A stretch of 64,000 bases of DNA from Gonapodya sp. JEL0774 (Eukaryota; Monoblepharomycota; Monoblepharidomycetes; Monoblepharidales; Gonapodyaceae): contig JADIIX010000012.1 in assembly GCA_027604505.1 (NCBI GenBank), positions 212,137-276,136 of the forward strand, written 5' to 3'. Numbering within the stretch: position 1 is the stretch's first letter; each line of letters starts with the position of its first letter. The position numbers and the translations under genes were made by a program. This document shows, one piece after another, positions 34,577-49,603 of this stretch. The notes below the pieces were generated by a model. The model did not search any database. It saw only the letters and a list, made by a program, of their open reading frames with translations, and was not told where the DNA came from.

Positions 34577-36289
34577 ATGCCTCCAAGAGTTCAACGTACC
34601 TTTGCGGTTGCTTGCAAATGACCCTTCTCCCACAGTATCATATCTCGCCTTTCAGATGGACTGCCACTCACCGCATCAATGGATGCGGAGAAAGTAAGGG
34701 CATTCTGTTTCGTTCCGGTAAACATGGGTGATTGTAGCAATGAGCTTCGCGATCTTTACAAGGACGAACTACAGATTGTCCAGCTCAAGAAGCTCTCAAA
34801 ATCACTTGTACGGAAGATTGCTCTGGCAGCAACGAATTCCGCAGAAGCCAATGGCTCTATGCATGGATCTTCTGTTCCTCCCGACATATGTTCCATCACC
34901 GCCGGAGAGTTCGTGTACCACTACTTCTGCACCCCGTTCTTTGACTTGTCAAGCGTGGAACCTTCCTACAACTCCCAAACTTACTCAACTTCCTCCTCGA
35001 CATCTGCACTTTGCTATCTCGTTATTTGTGAACGAACTTACCCACGACTCCTTGCGTTTTCGTACCTGCTGGAATTGGAGGGTGGATTCAATGAACAGGT
35101 TACTGAGATTGAAGTACTGACAGCGGTGCGACCTTACGCATTCATCAGATTTGGTTCGTATGTGGTAGAGTTATCGCTGTTCGGGGTCTTGAACTCAACG
35201 CCGATGTGACCTTTCTATATAGAAAATTTCATCCAAACAACCAAACGTCGATATCTTAACACCCGCTCTCTCCGAACTCAAGAAAACATCGCCTCCCTTA
35301 ATTCTCGACTTCCCTCTGTGCCAACTCTTCGGGCAATTGATGTCTTCGGATCAGACTACATTCCTCCCTCCTCCAATGGTGGAGGTGGCACCATAATAGA
35401 TTCGATCCAAGGGGCCTTGTCTTCCGGTGGTTTGAATGAAATTGGGCGTAAACTTGGCGAAGCTGGTGACGCTGTGAACGCAAATCTTGCAGCTGCTGTC
35501 GGTGGTGCCGTGGGTGGTGGTGCCGGTGTAACTGCTTATGAACCTCCGTTGCTGCTTGCATCACATTCAATGTGGTTGCGCACTATAATGGTGCTACTTG
35601 GAGTATCAGTGTGGTTTGTGGATCTGGTTTATGGTGGCCGAATGGTCATGGAAAGTGTAATGCGAGGGGGTGAAGGACCAGCTGTTCCTACGTTGCTGAA
35701 ATGGTCAACGGTTCTGCTGTGGTTTATGTGCGCTCTCCCATTGTTTCAGGTGGGCTTTGCGACACAAAGGCGCTTCTCTTCGGAGGTCTAGAGAAGTAAC
35801 ACCTCGCTCTTCCAGAGCATCCACCTCATCCAGCCATCATTCCTCCACCGAGGAGTTCTAAACTTGGTTTTGCCAACGCGTTTGCGTCTCCTGTTGCATA
35901 CGGCGCTTTCTTCCCTGCAGTTGTTTGCCTATTTCACTACGCCCGGAGGTTCTCTTCAATGGACTGACTCATCCTCGTTGGCGGTAGAAAACAACGACGT
36001 GATTCCAAATTCTTCTGACGCCATGAAAGATTCCGTGACCCAACACACATTGGAGCTATCATGGTGGCTCCTGGGGTGCAAGGTTATATTCTGCGCCTTG
36101 ACGTTTGCAGCGGTTTTGACAAATTCACGTTATCGGCCTGGGGCTCCAAAGCATGCCACTCAAGGGGACGGTATTTTGGGAAATGAGCGTACAACTGGCG
36201 CACCCAAGGGTGGACGAAAGGACAGCAATGGGACTCCGCAAGGGTGGCTGCGGGGTGCCATGGGAAAGGCCCGAGGTCACAAAGACTAG
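34577..36289 (+). CDS. SEC22A/C-like longin-domain membrane protein
   Basis: An ER-Golgi trafficking protein of the SEC22A/C kind: a longin domain followed by several membrane helices instead of a SNARE coil. Splicing out 34596-34655 gives MPPRVQ|HGLPLTASMDAEK, matching the longin start. The domain ends with VRPYAFIRF|ENFIQTTKRRYLNTRSL across an intron, a SEC22 hallmark. A Gly/Ala-rich linker leads into helices WLRTIMVLLGVSVWFV and WSTVLLWFMCALPLF. After an intron beginning near 35750 the frame ending at 36289 adds at least one more helix (WWLLGCKVIFCALTFAAVL) and a basic tail. The frame directly after that intron is tentative. Confidence 0.75.
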
Positions 36290-36307
36290 AACTACTCAGT
36301 TCATACA

Positions 36308-39300
36308 TCATGAATTCAATGTTTGAATGACTAAGGTTAGTTCCCTCATCTCATAAGTAGCTCCTGACCTCACAGGGGAAGCTCGACGAAGAGGGGGAGT
36401 ACGTTCACACGTTTTCCTTTGTCCCTTGAGTGAAAGTGAGAACATGCCGGCCGGAGCACCACCCCTCCACACGGCTGGATTAACACTCTCAGCTGCTGGA
36501 GTCCCCGGGAATCGACCTTGCATTGATTTGAAAGGTGCTCCGACGGGCGACAGGAAAGTATCCCCGGGGTTTAAGACTGGTGTGCTGGAAGATTCCACAG
36601 CTGAAGCTCTAGCAAGAGCAAGCGGTGACAAACCTTTCGTCCTTGAAGTTGGCATTGTCTCCAATTCCATCACGACTGAAACCAAGTTAGCTATTGTGTT
36701 TGATTCGATGCTCGAGCAGAGGTTTTCGAGATTAGCATTTGCTTCGGGGTTCTTCGAGTTGCTGTTGCAGTGAATAGGTGCCTCATGTGCCGAGTCATCG
36801 CAAGTAGGTCTGACAGTTTCGCCTGATGACAGAAAGGGTGCAGAGCCTCTGGCTGACAACAGCGGAACAGAGGGATGGCCTCTTAATGACACACGTTGCT
36901 GGACCTGTTGCAGGTGGGCGATACTCGAACAAGTATCCATTTTGCGAGAGTGGAGGCCAGGATTCCGCACGGTTTGCGGTTGTGCTGACGATGTTCCTGT
37001 CCATTTTGGATGTGCACAATCAGGTCGAACACCACCGTCGATCCTAGACGTGTCTGCTTCTGATCGCGTCACCAACGATAGGGGATCACATGGAAGGTTT
37101 CCGTCTGAGCAGCAATCTGAAGCTGCTATTCGCAACGAAGCATCCCCCTCAAAATAAGATCCAACTCGTGCTCGGGAAGCCCGGGGGTTATGTGGAGAGT
37201 GCAAGGGGATCTCGATTGGAACACTTATTGTTGGATCCTTCATTAATCCTGGTCGGTCAACAAGGTTAGCGACTGACTCGATCGCTTGTGTTTGATTCAG
37301 CAGACTTGAAGGAACGACCTGATTATTCCGATCATAATGAACAAAGACGTGCAGCACAGCAGATTTTGAGGCAGGCGAATTAATCATGTTAACCAATTTC
37401 GAGTCAGGGTCCAACAGACGTGGGGCAACAAATGGCAGGATTGTCTCCTTGAGGTCTCCGTTGCCGGTACCTCCTGGGATAGCATCTGGAGGCTGAACTG
37501 GTTGACGTTCATTCCTGCCCTCCTCGATTGGAATCGATGTAGAAGATACAATAGAGCGTGTCTCGTCTATAACTGCAAAATGTTCAGCAATTGATTGATC
37601 ACGGATATCCATTTCACTCAAAAACATACTCTCCGTTGAATGGACACCCGTATTCTCCACAGAATTCGCAAAACGATGGGATGCTCTTGTTTTAGTTTGA
37701 TTGCGATAAGTTTCACTCTGAGTAGCAATATGGCGTTGATCACGCCCTTCATTCGATTGTTCTGATTTCTTTCGATTCTTCTTCGATTTTAAACACTCAT
37801 CGGTTACTTCACTTTCCAGAACTTCTCCGATCAGCTGCTCGGTCTCTTCTCCGATTTCCACGGTGCTGTCCAACTGATCGCTGGGGACCATTGTACCCAT
37901 TCCATGGCCCTCTTCCGATCCCAACCAGTCTTCTGTCCCATGCAGACGATGGCCGAGAGCGAGAGCCTGTCGCAGAACTGCACGAACACGATGTGTAGCG
38001 GTTGGCTGAGAGAGTGTATGTGATGCAGTGGTCGTGGGAGTGGGTGATCGTCGCTGTGAGGAGTTGTATCTAGCACAATCAAGAACTATTGTACATGAAA
38101 GGATTCATGGGAATCAGAGAGCGTCCCAAAAGGATCGATAGAAACCCACCCACGGGGTTCCAAAGGGGATCCGGGAATGCTTCTCGGTTTCCCACGCCTT
38201 CCTCTCTTCGTTCTTTGGTCAAAGTTCGTTTTCTCGTTATCCTCATGCCTTCGATGACTTAAGGCGAGGTACACTCGTTGCAGGTCCGCAACTGAGTGGA
38301 TACTTCCCGCTGAAGAGATCGTTATAGGCGAAGAAAGATCTGTCGTCGTTGACCGGAGATCACTATCTGGATGCTGGTCGCTCAAACACGATTCATCGGA
38401 TCTTGAATAGGGAGGTGATGGAGGTTCCGGAATTGACTTGCTGATCTTTCGCAAATTCTGCTCTTGGCCTGAGCTTGACCGAAGATTCTGCTGTTGACGG
38501 ATGGATTTGAATTTATGGTTTCGGCTGCTTGAACGTGATCGAGATGGGGTCTTTACGAGCGACACATGCTGGTCTCGGCTCAAAGCACCAGGAGACGGAC
38601 TCGAAGAGAGAAGGGAAGTTATTCTAAGCGGAGTGACTGCTAGACTCGGTGCACTATGAACAGAACTCTCTGAAACATAGACGTGGGTGGTCCCTTTCTT
38701 GACTCGACGAGCGTCAATTTCAGCCTCCACAGAAGTGCAAACGAGGCTTGTGAGACGGGCCAAATTTCGCTGCACGTTATTCGGGTTTCATGATCACATT
38801 CGCTAAAATGCGCGTCTCATCTTGAATAGAATGGGCTCACCTCCACTTCATCCAACCGTGCTTGTCTTTGTTTGACATCTGCTTCCACATAACAGACTTC
38901 GGCACGAATTTGAGGATTTCCAACCATAACACCTCTACTTTCGGTGCATGGACATTTGCCTTGATTACAGGACGGTGGGTCCTCACCCACAGCCTCCTTG
39001 TTTCGACGGGGACAAAATGTGGTACTGCTGTGAGTCAAGGCTCTCAGCTCTCCGGAAACATCCAGCTGGTCAGAGTTTTGGTGCGCTTCAGTTGAGACAT
39101 ATTGGTGTGGAGTAGAGCCGGTCTCAGTGGAAGACCCGACTTGTTGGATCGGAATAGACAATGACAACGAGTCCTTCCCTCCCTGACACGAGCCACTATC
39201 TGTGACGGACACTAAAGGCAAATCAACCGTCGAGATATCACTATGAAGTCTCTTGGTGATGAATTTTGCCAATTCTGGTGAGCGTTGAGCTGTGTTCTCA

Positions 39301-40373
39301 TTTTCAAACGGGCCCTCTCTGCTGATTATTGGTCGAGGAGACTTCTCATCAATAACGGTCTCCAAAACTTTGATCTTGGCTGATGCAGAATCCCTTTCCG
39401 CGGATTTCTTGCCAGACTTCTGCCAGTGCAGGCCCCCCGGTTCTAAGGATTCGGGGGATTTTTGCTCACTCCCGTTCTCGGTATTAGCCTCAAAACCCTC
39501 CCAACGCTTTGTGACCTTATCTTTGTATGTGTCACGCTCAATTTCTGTACGAGCAAGTCGCTCCACCAATCTTGCAACGACACAGCGTTCGAGGGTGAGA
39601 GTATCTGGATTTGAACTGAGCCCTGCGGGGTGAGGTACTGTCCGCAAAAGTTTTTCTGACACTATAGGCATTGGCGTGTGCATTATTGGCTTCATTTTGT
39701 TTACTGATGGACGGTTGCGCAGGGTGACTCCATTGTCCTGTGTAACGAATGTTTTGAAGTGTCTTTTCGTCCCAGAAGAAGGGCCTTTGTGAGAAGTGGA
39801 ATCTCTAACGGTGCCCGTCGCTTGCCAAGGTACACGAGAGGTTGAAACTACCTCTGGTATATTTCCTTGACCGACTTGCGAGCGAATGGGAGGTCGTCCG
39901 GGACGGGTCGCCCAGACAGGAGTCGGCCGAAGAGATTCTGATGAATCAAGGGAGGAGGCATTGATTTCATCACCACTGACAGCTCTAGCTTCCCCACCGT
40001 CAGGTGCATTTTGGATGGCATAGAAGTGCCTTTTGCCGCCGCTATCCACCCACCACCGCATGTTCGGACCGTCATGAGAACGACGGGGGTGTTCAGAGAT
40101 ACGCGCATCGGCATCTCCAAGGTAGACACGAGTTCGCAAGTAACGGTGTGGCGATTTGGCTGGCTGGTGGATGTCGGTTCTCATTTCTGCGGAAAGTTGC
40201 GCCATTTCTTGCTCAATGGGCTGCAAAAGGGAGTTTGCTGCGACGATTGAGCAGATGAGGACTGTCGATGAGTCTTTCCTTTTATTATTCAACCTGAGTG
40301 AGTTGAATTTGCATGGTGTTGTGAAACAGTTGGGGATCAGCATCGACAATGCTAATGAGAGAGAACTTTTCAC
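36308..40373 (-). CDS. Large Ser-rich protein of unknown function
   Basis: I do not recognise this protein. Long minus-strand frames join in phase. Intron 38770-38840 links QARLDEVE to RNLARLTSLVCTSVEAE, and a 41-bp gap (38054-38094) tentatively links the second and third parts. The result is over 1,200 residues, mostly low-complexity Ser/Thr/Glu-rich and probably disordered, with short helical patches (LERCVVARLVERLARTEIER and the segment around 38760-38850). The start may be the first ATG at 40373 or MAQLSAEMR near 40205. The 41-bp intron is unusually short, so two genes are possible. No membrane segment or known domain is visible. Confidence 0.55.
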
Positions 40374-40401
40374 GGCACATGCTCTTTACAAAGATAAAAT
40401 T

Positions 40402-41789
<1,388 letters not shown>

Positions 41790-42086
41790 TTGTTACGCGT
41801 TGGTGTGCTTAAGAAGGATCTGGGGAACCGAGGAGGGATACTCGAGCAAAAGGCAATGCAGGAAGGGTAAACGATGTGTGTCGAGAGCTTTGGTTTGGAG
41901 TGGACCCAAGCGAATCACAAGTGACGAGGTGGGTCACGGTTTTGGGAGCTGAGTGGACAAATCAGCCAGCACGCGATATGAGTATAAATTTCTCAAAACA
42001 ACAACATGTATACATGACTGTCAACAACTGGTATCTCACTCTGGATGCCAAAAAATAATATTGCGAGACTGCTACTTCACGATACG

Positions 42087-45000
42087 TTACTTCTTGCCGG
42101 TCCTGGTGCTACGTTTATGTCGCAGCGAGGAGGAGGCACTACTCGTACCAGCGTTTGGATCCCTCCAGGAGGTCCAACCTGAAAATCCCGAGAGCACAGA
42201 GCTCGAAACGCTCAAGATCGATCTAATAGATATGGCCGACCGCATTGAAAGTGAGCTGTCGATACTCCGGGTGTCCGAATCATCTTTCTCAAACACCACG
42301 TTGCTGCGATACGATTGACGGAGCAGCTGCGCGTACGGATCATGCGCGTGATGTTTTCGGAAGTACTGGGCACCAGTGGGGCCTCGGGGTCCTGACATGA
42401 GAGCTCGACGGCTCCTAACGGGGGCTCGGTGCTTGTAAGGAGAAACAACTGCCGGGCGAATCAACCGGCGACGCCATTCTTGTGGAGAAAAAGGGTTCAG
42501 GGAGGACGGTATGCTCTCTGTATTTGACGAAAGGGGACGGGCAAATTTAGTTCGTGACAAGGATAACCCGAAGAGTACGCCTTCACCAACCGGCATACAC
42601 GCCCTTTCTGTGGAACAAACGACTTCCCTCCGCTGTTTGTTCTCTACGCACTGCTGTTGCAAAATACTGCAGAAAGGCAGCATAGTCCGGGAACGGGTGA
42701 AGTGCATAGACATGGACCTCGGCGGCTTGGGGAAGTTCAAACTGGTTAAAGAAAATACACCGACGCTCTAGGACAAGAAACACTAACCTAACAACGTTGC
42801 GGCGTGAAGAGCTTTATATCGCACCCAATCACCCTTTCTGATTGCCTTATACTTGTTCAGTTTGTCCCTAGATTTCTCGTCGAACTTCCTCACAGCAAAG
42901 TTGTGCTTAAACTTGTGGAGCATACTGAAAGTTGACTTGATGGACGATATGCGGTAAGACTGTTTGGTATTCTTAAGTTCGGCAACAAATTTCTTCCTGG
43001 CCCCTCTCAATACTGCAGCTGCACTGTACGAAGGTCCTAGTGCTTCAATCGGATGTTGAGGAAGCTCTCTCCAAGGAGAGAAAGGAGTGGTGAGGCTTTC
43101 GTAGGGGTTATCGGGGTAGTCGTAAATGGCATCTAGTGAGGCATTGTCGTCTCCGCTGCCATTCTCCAGGTCTACTTCTTCGTCTGAAGAAGTTGTAGCA
43201 ATCCTAGATCCAATTTCGGAGGAAGACACAATCTTATCCAAGCCTTCCAATACCTGCGCACCCTCTGTTTCTACACCCTCTTCATCGTCGTTATCCAAAC
43301 CATTGTCCTCTGTAAGACCATGCGGTCGATCCATTTCAATCATGGCAAGGGTTGCTCGCTCTTCTTCGAATGTTTGGAGGAAAGATCTACTGGTGTCAGC
43401 GTAGCGTGTGCGTATTGGTACATCGAATGACATGGATGATGCCGAGCGAAGGGTCGGAACACCAGCAAAGCCCGTTTGATTATCTTCCGAGCGCCTTAAA
43501 GGCGCAGAGTCGTCCAAGACCGGTACACTGGACCTGGTGTCCACACCGTCATCTCCGATCCCGTTCTCAACGGAAGGTTCCAGATCAAGCGCACCAATAG
43601 TGGAAGGCGGAATTGTTTGAGCAGAAACAGCATCGCCGGCGATTCGTTTCCGTACCACCACCCCATCATCGATAATAAGCTTCACTGACTTCTCCGTTCT
43701 CGCAGGAACACTCTTCATTGGGGCAACTGAGGTCAGAACTCCCGCTGATCCATTCGACGTAGCGGCGTCGTCGAAGCTTGCTGAATTCTCCTCCGACTCT
43801 GTGGTAGGAAACCTGAATCGTGGAAGTGAGTTTGCATCCGTAGACCTCCTCTCACTGCCAACAGCACCAGTAGAGTAGGAAGTGGACCGAGGAAATTCGT
43901 AGCTGTTTCTGTCCATAGACGAGGAACGTATAGAATTGGAAGCAAGACTGTCATTAGTCCTGTCTGGCGTTCCCGACAAAGACCCTTGCGAACTTGCAGG
44001 TACAGACATATCCCCAGATCGCCGCGGAAGGGACCCACGCTCTGGGGTCCACTTCCTTCCGGCCAGAGAAGATGAGGTGGAGGTGGCGGACTGTCGACGA
44101 AGCGCTGGTATGTTGGTTTCTTGTTCCACAGAGGTTGTTTCTGTTGCTGTAAAATCGAATGAGCTCGTCGAAACCGGGGATATGGGGCGAAGATATGGAA
44201 CTTGTGGGGGGTTAGCCGGAAGGGGCGGGGGGTTGAGCACACTTGCAGGTCTAATCGTCCCTGATGTGGTGGTTCTCGGTGTTTCGGGCGATATAATGCT
44301 AATTTGACTGAGGCTGGATTGAGGATTAGGGTGAGATAGCCGATGAAAGAAATTTGACAGAGGCCTGGTCCACAGCGGCGGCTAATTGTTGATTCAAAGA
44401 GTCCAGGAGACACCAAATAAACACCAAACAAGAAGGCATTGAGGAGGCTCAAATCACGGATCGTACCTTTCCCCCATTATCACCACTCCTAATTCGAGTG
44501 TGAGCTCGGATATTGGGCTTGCCGGCATTCCCACCGAATGCAAGTGGAGCGGATACGCTATCTCCGAACCCAGATTCACTTCGAGTGGGCCGCATGTCCC
44601 CAAGCGAACTGCGCTTGCTCAAGGCAGGTAGTACGGCAATCGATGCCGCATGACCGACAGAGGCTGGCTTTAAAGTCTCCACCTCTGTCGCAGTACGAAT
44701 TGGTGATAATCGTGCAGCAATTTTTGAACCAGGCTCGGAGACGGTGGTTAAAGAACTTGTGCTAACAGTGGAGCCCAACAAGGTTGTGCCGCCAAGACGA
44801 GTAGGAAAAGAGGAGTCGGACTGTCCATCAGGATGTACGTCTGCCGATCCAAGCACGGTCGTTTGGCTTCGAAGTGAGGTACCTCCATACATGGTGGTCC
44901 CAGACAGGCTGGGTGTAGACAAGAGAGAGATTCTCCCGGACTTCGAGTCGTACGTCGAATCTGACGATGCGACTGACTTTGTATCGGCGAGCGTAATATT

Positions 45001-45393
45001 GTCGTCCTTGTTAACGCGAACTTGAAGAAAGGACGAGGTGGAAACTCCAGTGCTGCTCGAAAAGGAGCCGTGAAGGGTTTGGGGGACGGCTGCAAGCTGA
45101 GATATGAAGGCAGGCCCCGAGCCTCGCAGTGAACCGCCGTTATCACTCGAAGTATTCGAGGGTAGTTTGGTGATCGGTGATGCCACTATCGACGAACCAG
45201 GAACCGACAAATCACACCCCCGTTCGTTTCCAGCTTTTTCAAAATTTTCGACCCTTGCTGCGTTTAGTGTCAATCGCGAGGAAGAATCCTCTCCGCAAGG
45301 TAAGAGGCTGTTTGGTCCAACCGAGGCAATTGGCAAAGAATAGTTTCGACCTTCCACTCCAAAGTCTGTTTCTGTATGCCGCTGCTTTCGCAT
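42087..45393 (-). CDS. Second large Ser-rich orphan protein
   Basis: Not recognised. Three long minus-strand frames (45393-44449, 44240-42783 plus sequence just upstream, 42740-42087) join by short introns. The protein is Ser/Thr/Asp-rich throughout. One basic helical stretch, near 42790-43000 (FKHNFAVRKFDEKSRDKLNKYK, partly), lies before the last intron; the last exon is Arg/Ser-rich and ends RSTRTGKK. Probably disordered and perhaps cytoskeletal or signalling, but that is a guess. Start MRKQRHTETDFGVEGR at 45393 is the first ATG of the longest frame. It is divergent to the ketohexokinase-like gene with 172 bp between starts. Confidence 0.55.
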
Positions 45394-45565
45394 CGGTTAG
45401 TAATAACCGCCACAGGAATTGCGGTGTGGGGGGAGTTCGAAAGAGTCTCCCGGGATGAGGGCAGCTGATCGTTTGCACATGCTGCAGTGTGCCGCAACAA
45501 CTTAGTTACAGTAACTTCATGTGCACACGGTGTTTACTGCTCACCACACGACTTTCCAGCTTTCG

Positions 45566-46759
45566 ATGCCATCATCGTTTCTCTTCGTCGGCGCCGCAGC
45601 AATTGATACAATTCTTACGGTTCCCGAATTTCCCAAAGAGGATACCAAACTACGGGCGTTGGGGAGTGAACGTCGCGTTGGCGGTAACAGCATAAACAGT
45701 CTGATTACTATCTCCCAACTTAACACGGACTCAAAAACTTCTCTAAGCTTCATGGGTGCATTGGGCGACCCAACGGATGACGGAACTCTGTACGAGATGT
45801 CGATCATGAGGTTTCTAAGCAGCCGTTCTTTTTCAAACAAGTATCTCATTTTTTAAGGATGATCATCGACCAGCTGTCCCGAGCTGGCATATCCAGCGTC
45901 CTCAGCCAACATCGCGCAAATAGTCGGCCTGTCTCCAGCTACATTCTACAGGCTGTTCTTACCCAAACACGGACCATTCTCACTGTTTCCGAGATACCGG
46001 ATCTTACTTCAGCTGAGCTAATGGTGGGATGGGAACGCTACTTGCGAGACTTGGACTCTCACATAGCATTCGTCCATGTAGAGGGGCGGAATGTCGAGGC
46101 GACAACATCGATCGTGAATGTGGTTGCCAGCCAGAGAGATCTACATGCAGGGTTGTGCCTCTCAGCTGAATTCGAAAAGCCGGACCGGCTCGCCCTCGAG
46201 CAGTGGCTCCCAGCTTTGGACATTGTGTTCCTATCCTCATTATGGGTCGACGCACGGTCGCTCGAGATAGGTCTTGTGGAGGTGGATGCTGCGCAGAAAT
46301 CCAAGATCTATGTCGAAGCTTTGGCAAGAAGTGGCAGATGCCGCGAGGGGTGAGTATCTTCAGATTTCGACAGCCCATATTCTCCGCCATGAATGACTGC
46401 CTCCTTGAAGAGCACTTGTTATCACAACCCATGGATCATCTGGAGCATCTTGGGCACGAGCGAGTGGGGGTTTGCTTACCTCTCCTCGCACTTACCGTCC
46501 ACAAAAAGCCCGAGTAGTGGTTGACACCACCGGTGCTGGGGATACATTTATTGGCTGCGTGTTGTTTGGCATCTCGTTGTTGCTTGGGAAAACACAGCTG
46601 ACTTCCCGTAAATTGAAATTTTTGGATCTGAAGGATGAGGAACTGGGTTCTGTGATCAAATTCGCCGTGGAAGTGGCAACTTTAAAATGCGGTCGAAAGG
46701 GACTGATTGGTCTCGGAAGTCATCAAGATATTGATGAAATCCGTGAGTATTTGCGATAG
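45566..46759 (+). CDS. Ketohexokinase-like pfkB-family sugar kinase
   Basis: A ribokinase-fold sugar kinase that most resembles animal ketohexokinase, which phosphorylates fructose at C1. Exon 1 has FVGAAAIDTIL, FPKEDTK and VGGNSINS. Exon 2 has IAFVHVEGRNVEA and AEFEKPDR, close to the ketohexokinase pattern. The last exon restores VDTTGAGDTFIG, with the catalytic Asp and anion hole, and a C-terminus KCGRKGLIGLG that matches the ketohexokinase tail. Three exons; the second junction (around 46350) shifts frame through a short intron into ALVITTHGSSGASW. Sugar specificity is inferred, not shown. Confidence 0.82.
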
Positions 46760-47083
46760 ATGTGCTGCTTGTCATATTGTTACCAAATGCCGAAACAAAA
46801 AGAAACATAATAAATACAATTCCATAATTGCGAATCGTGCATTGTTGTTATGTAACTGTAACGACTTTGGCCAAACTGTTGTCCCCCTTTCAGTTCAAAA
46901 AGCGACAAAGGCCGCGAAAGTCAGTAAGAGGAGACAGCAGATCCGGTACTGAGCTCGCGTGCCTTCCAGCTTCGGCAGTATTGCTCTGTGCGCTTTCGAC
47001 GGCGATCAGCCAGTCTCTCCTCTCCCAGCCGCCCAAATCCGCATCCCACGCACTTACCGGTTTCACAGCCAATATTTCCTACA
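46760..47083. other. Intergenic region, no gene seen
   Basis: 324 bp with AT-rich start (3' end of the kinase transcript) and presumed promoter of the next small gene. Confidence 0.4.
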
Positions 47084-47599
47084 ATGGCTTCTGGAGCTGC
47101 GTCCTGGAGTGCTTCACCCTTTGTGGTCGCTGCGCCGGGCTCTCCATCCCGGGCGGGATCCACTCTCAACCCCCATAAAATCCCGAGCTCTCCGACTTCT
47201 TCTGCCCCAGCCTACCTCTTTTCCAACAAACTCACTCTCCTGAATCCCGCGTTAAAACGGAAGGCTGTTGAAGAAGCCTTTGAGGATTCGGACACAGCGA
47301 TGGGGGGGACAACTTATGGGACAGCGTCGAGAGATAAAAAGGCACGAGCATTCGCTCGCTGCAAAGGCTTGAAGGTGGACAGCACTCCGGCCCCCCACTT
47401 TACGACCATGGGAGGAAAGGATGATTCAATGATGGATTTGGACACTTTCCCCGACAATCGTAACAGTCTCCCTCAACCGTCCGAGGACAATGTCTCAGAA
47501 TCGGACGATGATCATCAGCTTTTTGTAATCCCATCACCGAGCGGGCGGTCATGTGCATACACGAAAGGATGTGTTGCGGGAAAAGGTTGGATCATTTGA
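47084..47599 (+). CDS. Small orphan protein
   Basis: A 171-residue frame starting MASGAASWSASPFVVAAPGS and ending at a TGA at 47597-47599. It is Ser/Pro-rich at the N-terminus, has a basic KRKAVEEAF segment and an acidic Asp/Ser patch. No domain is recognised. The upstream in-frame ATG at 46988 is less likely because the intervening sequence is Pro-rich and reads as leader. It could be the first exon of a longer gene. Confidence 0.4.
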   Translation: MASGAASWSASPFVVAAPGSPSRAGSTLNPHKIPSSPTSSAPAYLFSNKLTLLNPALKRKAVEEAFEDSDTAMGGTTYGTASRDKKARAFARCKGLKVDSTPAPHFTTMGGKDDSMMDLDTFPDNRNSLPQPSEDNVSESDDDHQLFVIPSPSGRSCAYTKGCVAGKGWII

Positions 47600-48166
47600 A
47601 AAAAGTTTGTGTATTGATCTCCTGAGCTGGAGGACGTTGTAGTTCTGCGCTTTCCTAAAGTGCAATCGGTGGGATTCGGACATTTGCATTCTTCACATCA
47701 TTTTCCATTTTCTCCGCGAAAATTTCTTTCTTCGTTTCTTTTCCACTTCCTTTTATGTGGACACCAATGTCATCGAGCAAATTGCATAACCACGGCTTCA
47801 GCATTCTGGACAACAACGGCTTGCACAACACTCAATGGGACAACTGCAACAATTGCTGTAGTGTTGGACTCAGCAGAAGCTCTCTCAATCTCATTCTCAA
47901 TCCACACTTTTGGCGACACTTGGTTTGATTTGCATCGCCTTTTTCATCGTTTTGCGTGAGAGTAACAGTAATTCGCGGAAAAAGAAAACAAAATAATAAA
48001 CTTTAGCAATTTCAAGTCGACCCTGGTCATGCTGGATGATTGAAAAATTGTTTTCTCTCTGTGGTTCACATTCACTTTCAACGACACAAAGCTCCAACGT
48101 ATTCCGGTGAGCAGGAACTAATCTAATCTCCAAATTGCGCTCTATCACATGGCACATGGTTGGCAT
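47600..48166. other. Intergenic region, no gene seen
   Basis: 567 bp, T-rich in its first half, between the orphan and the stop of SKP1. No coding or structural feature is evident. Confidence 0.4.
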
Positions 48167-49467
48167 TTATCGGTCCTCGCACCTGGGAAGAACAAGAGGA
48201 GATATGAGCAACAGAAAAACAAATGTAAAGTGAAGCAAAAGCGCAAAACACCAAGGAGCAAGTGAGATTTGAAATGCTTGGCACCAAGTCCACATTGTAA
48301 GTCCCAACCACATTCTCCACTACTCAGAAGTCGTCACAATGTCGCACAATCGTCATTGATTTGATGGACTCAGGCAATCAACACTCACCATTCGTTTTCC
48401 TTCCTAATCTGCTCCTCTTCTTCCGGTGTGAAGTCGTTCACGATGTTGAAAGTCTTGCGGATCTCTTCAACAGTCTTGCCCTTGATCATGTTGGCAACAG
48501 TCTTGCACCCTGAGTACAGCACGCAGTGGTGCGACAGTCACCCAATCAATCGTGTGGTGTTCGAAAGCACGCGTGGTTAATAAAAAGGGACTGGTGAGCT
48601 TCAGGAGAACCAGAGTCACTCATCGCAGCATTTTCAATCGACGCACCCAGGTCCAACAAGCCCTTCATATCGAGGTAGTTCGCAGCGAGAATCAGCTCAA
48701 ACAGGGTTCCCTGGTCCACATTCATGTACTCTCGGTCCCAGTCGTCAATATCGTCGGACGATTTCTAAGGCATAGCAAAGCGAGCACATACATCTCAACA
48801 GAAGTCCTCGATGGTAGTGGGGAGCTCCAACCCCGCACTCCCACTCAGCTTACCGGCTTGTTTTCATCCTCAACAATGGGCGGGTCGTCCTTGTGGTGTG
48901 TTGCGTACTCGATGACCTTCGCAAGAATAGTTCCCGATACGTTGGGCAAGGGAATAGCCGTCGCTTCGTCGGTATCGCCAATGTCTGTATTATGGTAAAT
49001 TTAAACATAAATCAAGTCAGCAAGACCAAAAGAGACCGTATACCATGCATGCTTGCAACCGCCAACATATGACAATTTCAGAACAACTTCGGCACCCTCC
49101 GTCGCCCATAGGGAGCTCCAAAAGATTATCCGCTGTTACAGATCCAATAGATTGAGTAAACCAAGATATATGTCCAGGTGGGACGTTCTCGGCGGTGTCA
49201 GCGAACGGGCAAGTATTTGAAATCTCCTTTGACCGCACCACAAGCGGTAAATCAATTGGAATCTCGAATCAGAGAGAAAACGCAGCAAGAAAGATAATCT
49301 TCTCGCAGATTTGACAGTTGTCACGAGCGCGAGACGAACGGGCAAGGTCCTGTGTGTGGTTTCGGTGACAAACCTTCAAGCATATTCTTGATCAGTATGG
49401 ACTGCGAAGAGACCTCCTTGGATACTGTGAACTCCTGACCATCGGACGAAGAGAGCTTGACCGACAT
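48167..49467 (-). CDS. SKP1: SKP1, core subunit of SCF ubiquitin ligases
   Basis: Adaptor that binds cullin-1 and F-box proteins in SCF ubiquitin ligases. Start [18 protein letters not shown] at 49467, followed by [76 protein letters not shown] and [15 protein letters not shown]. The last exon supplies CEDR and a TAA at 48167, matching the family's usual end. Several short introns with regular phases. This is one of the most secure identifications in the window. Confidence 0.95.
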
Positions 49468-49603
49468 TGCTGTTTGGCGGGGACGAACGGTGTTATGCTG
49501 CACAGGCTTCTATAAAACCTTCGTTTGACTGAAGAGCCCGCAGCACTTCTTTCAATTCACCCGACAAACGCACCCTCGAAGAGGCCTAGCTCACGGGGTC
49601 GGG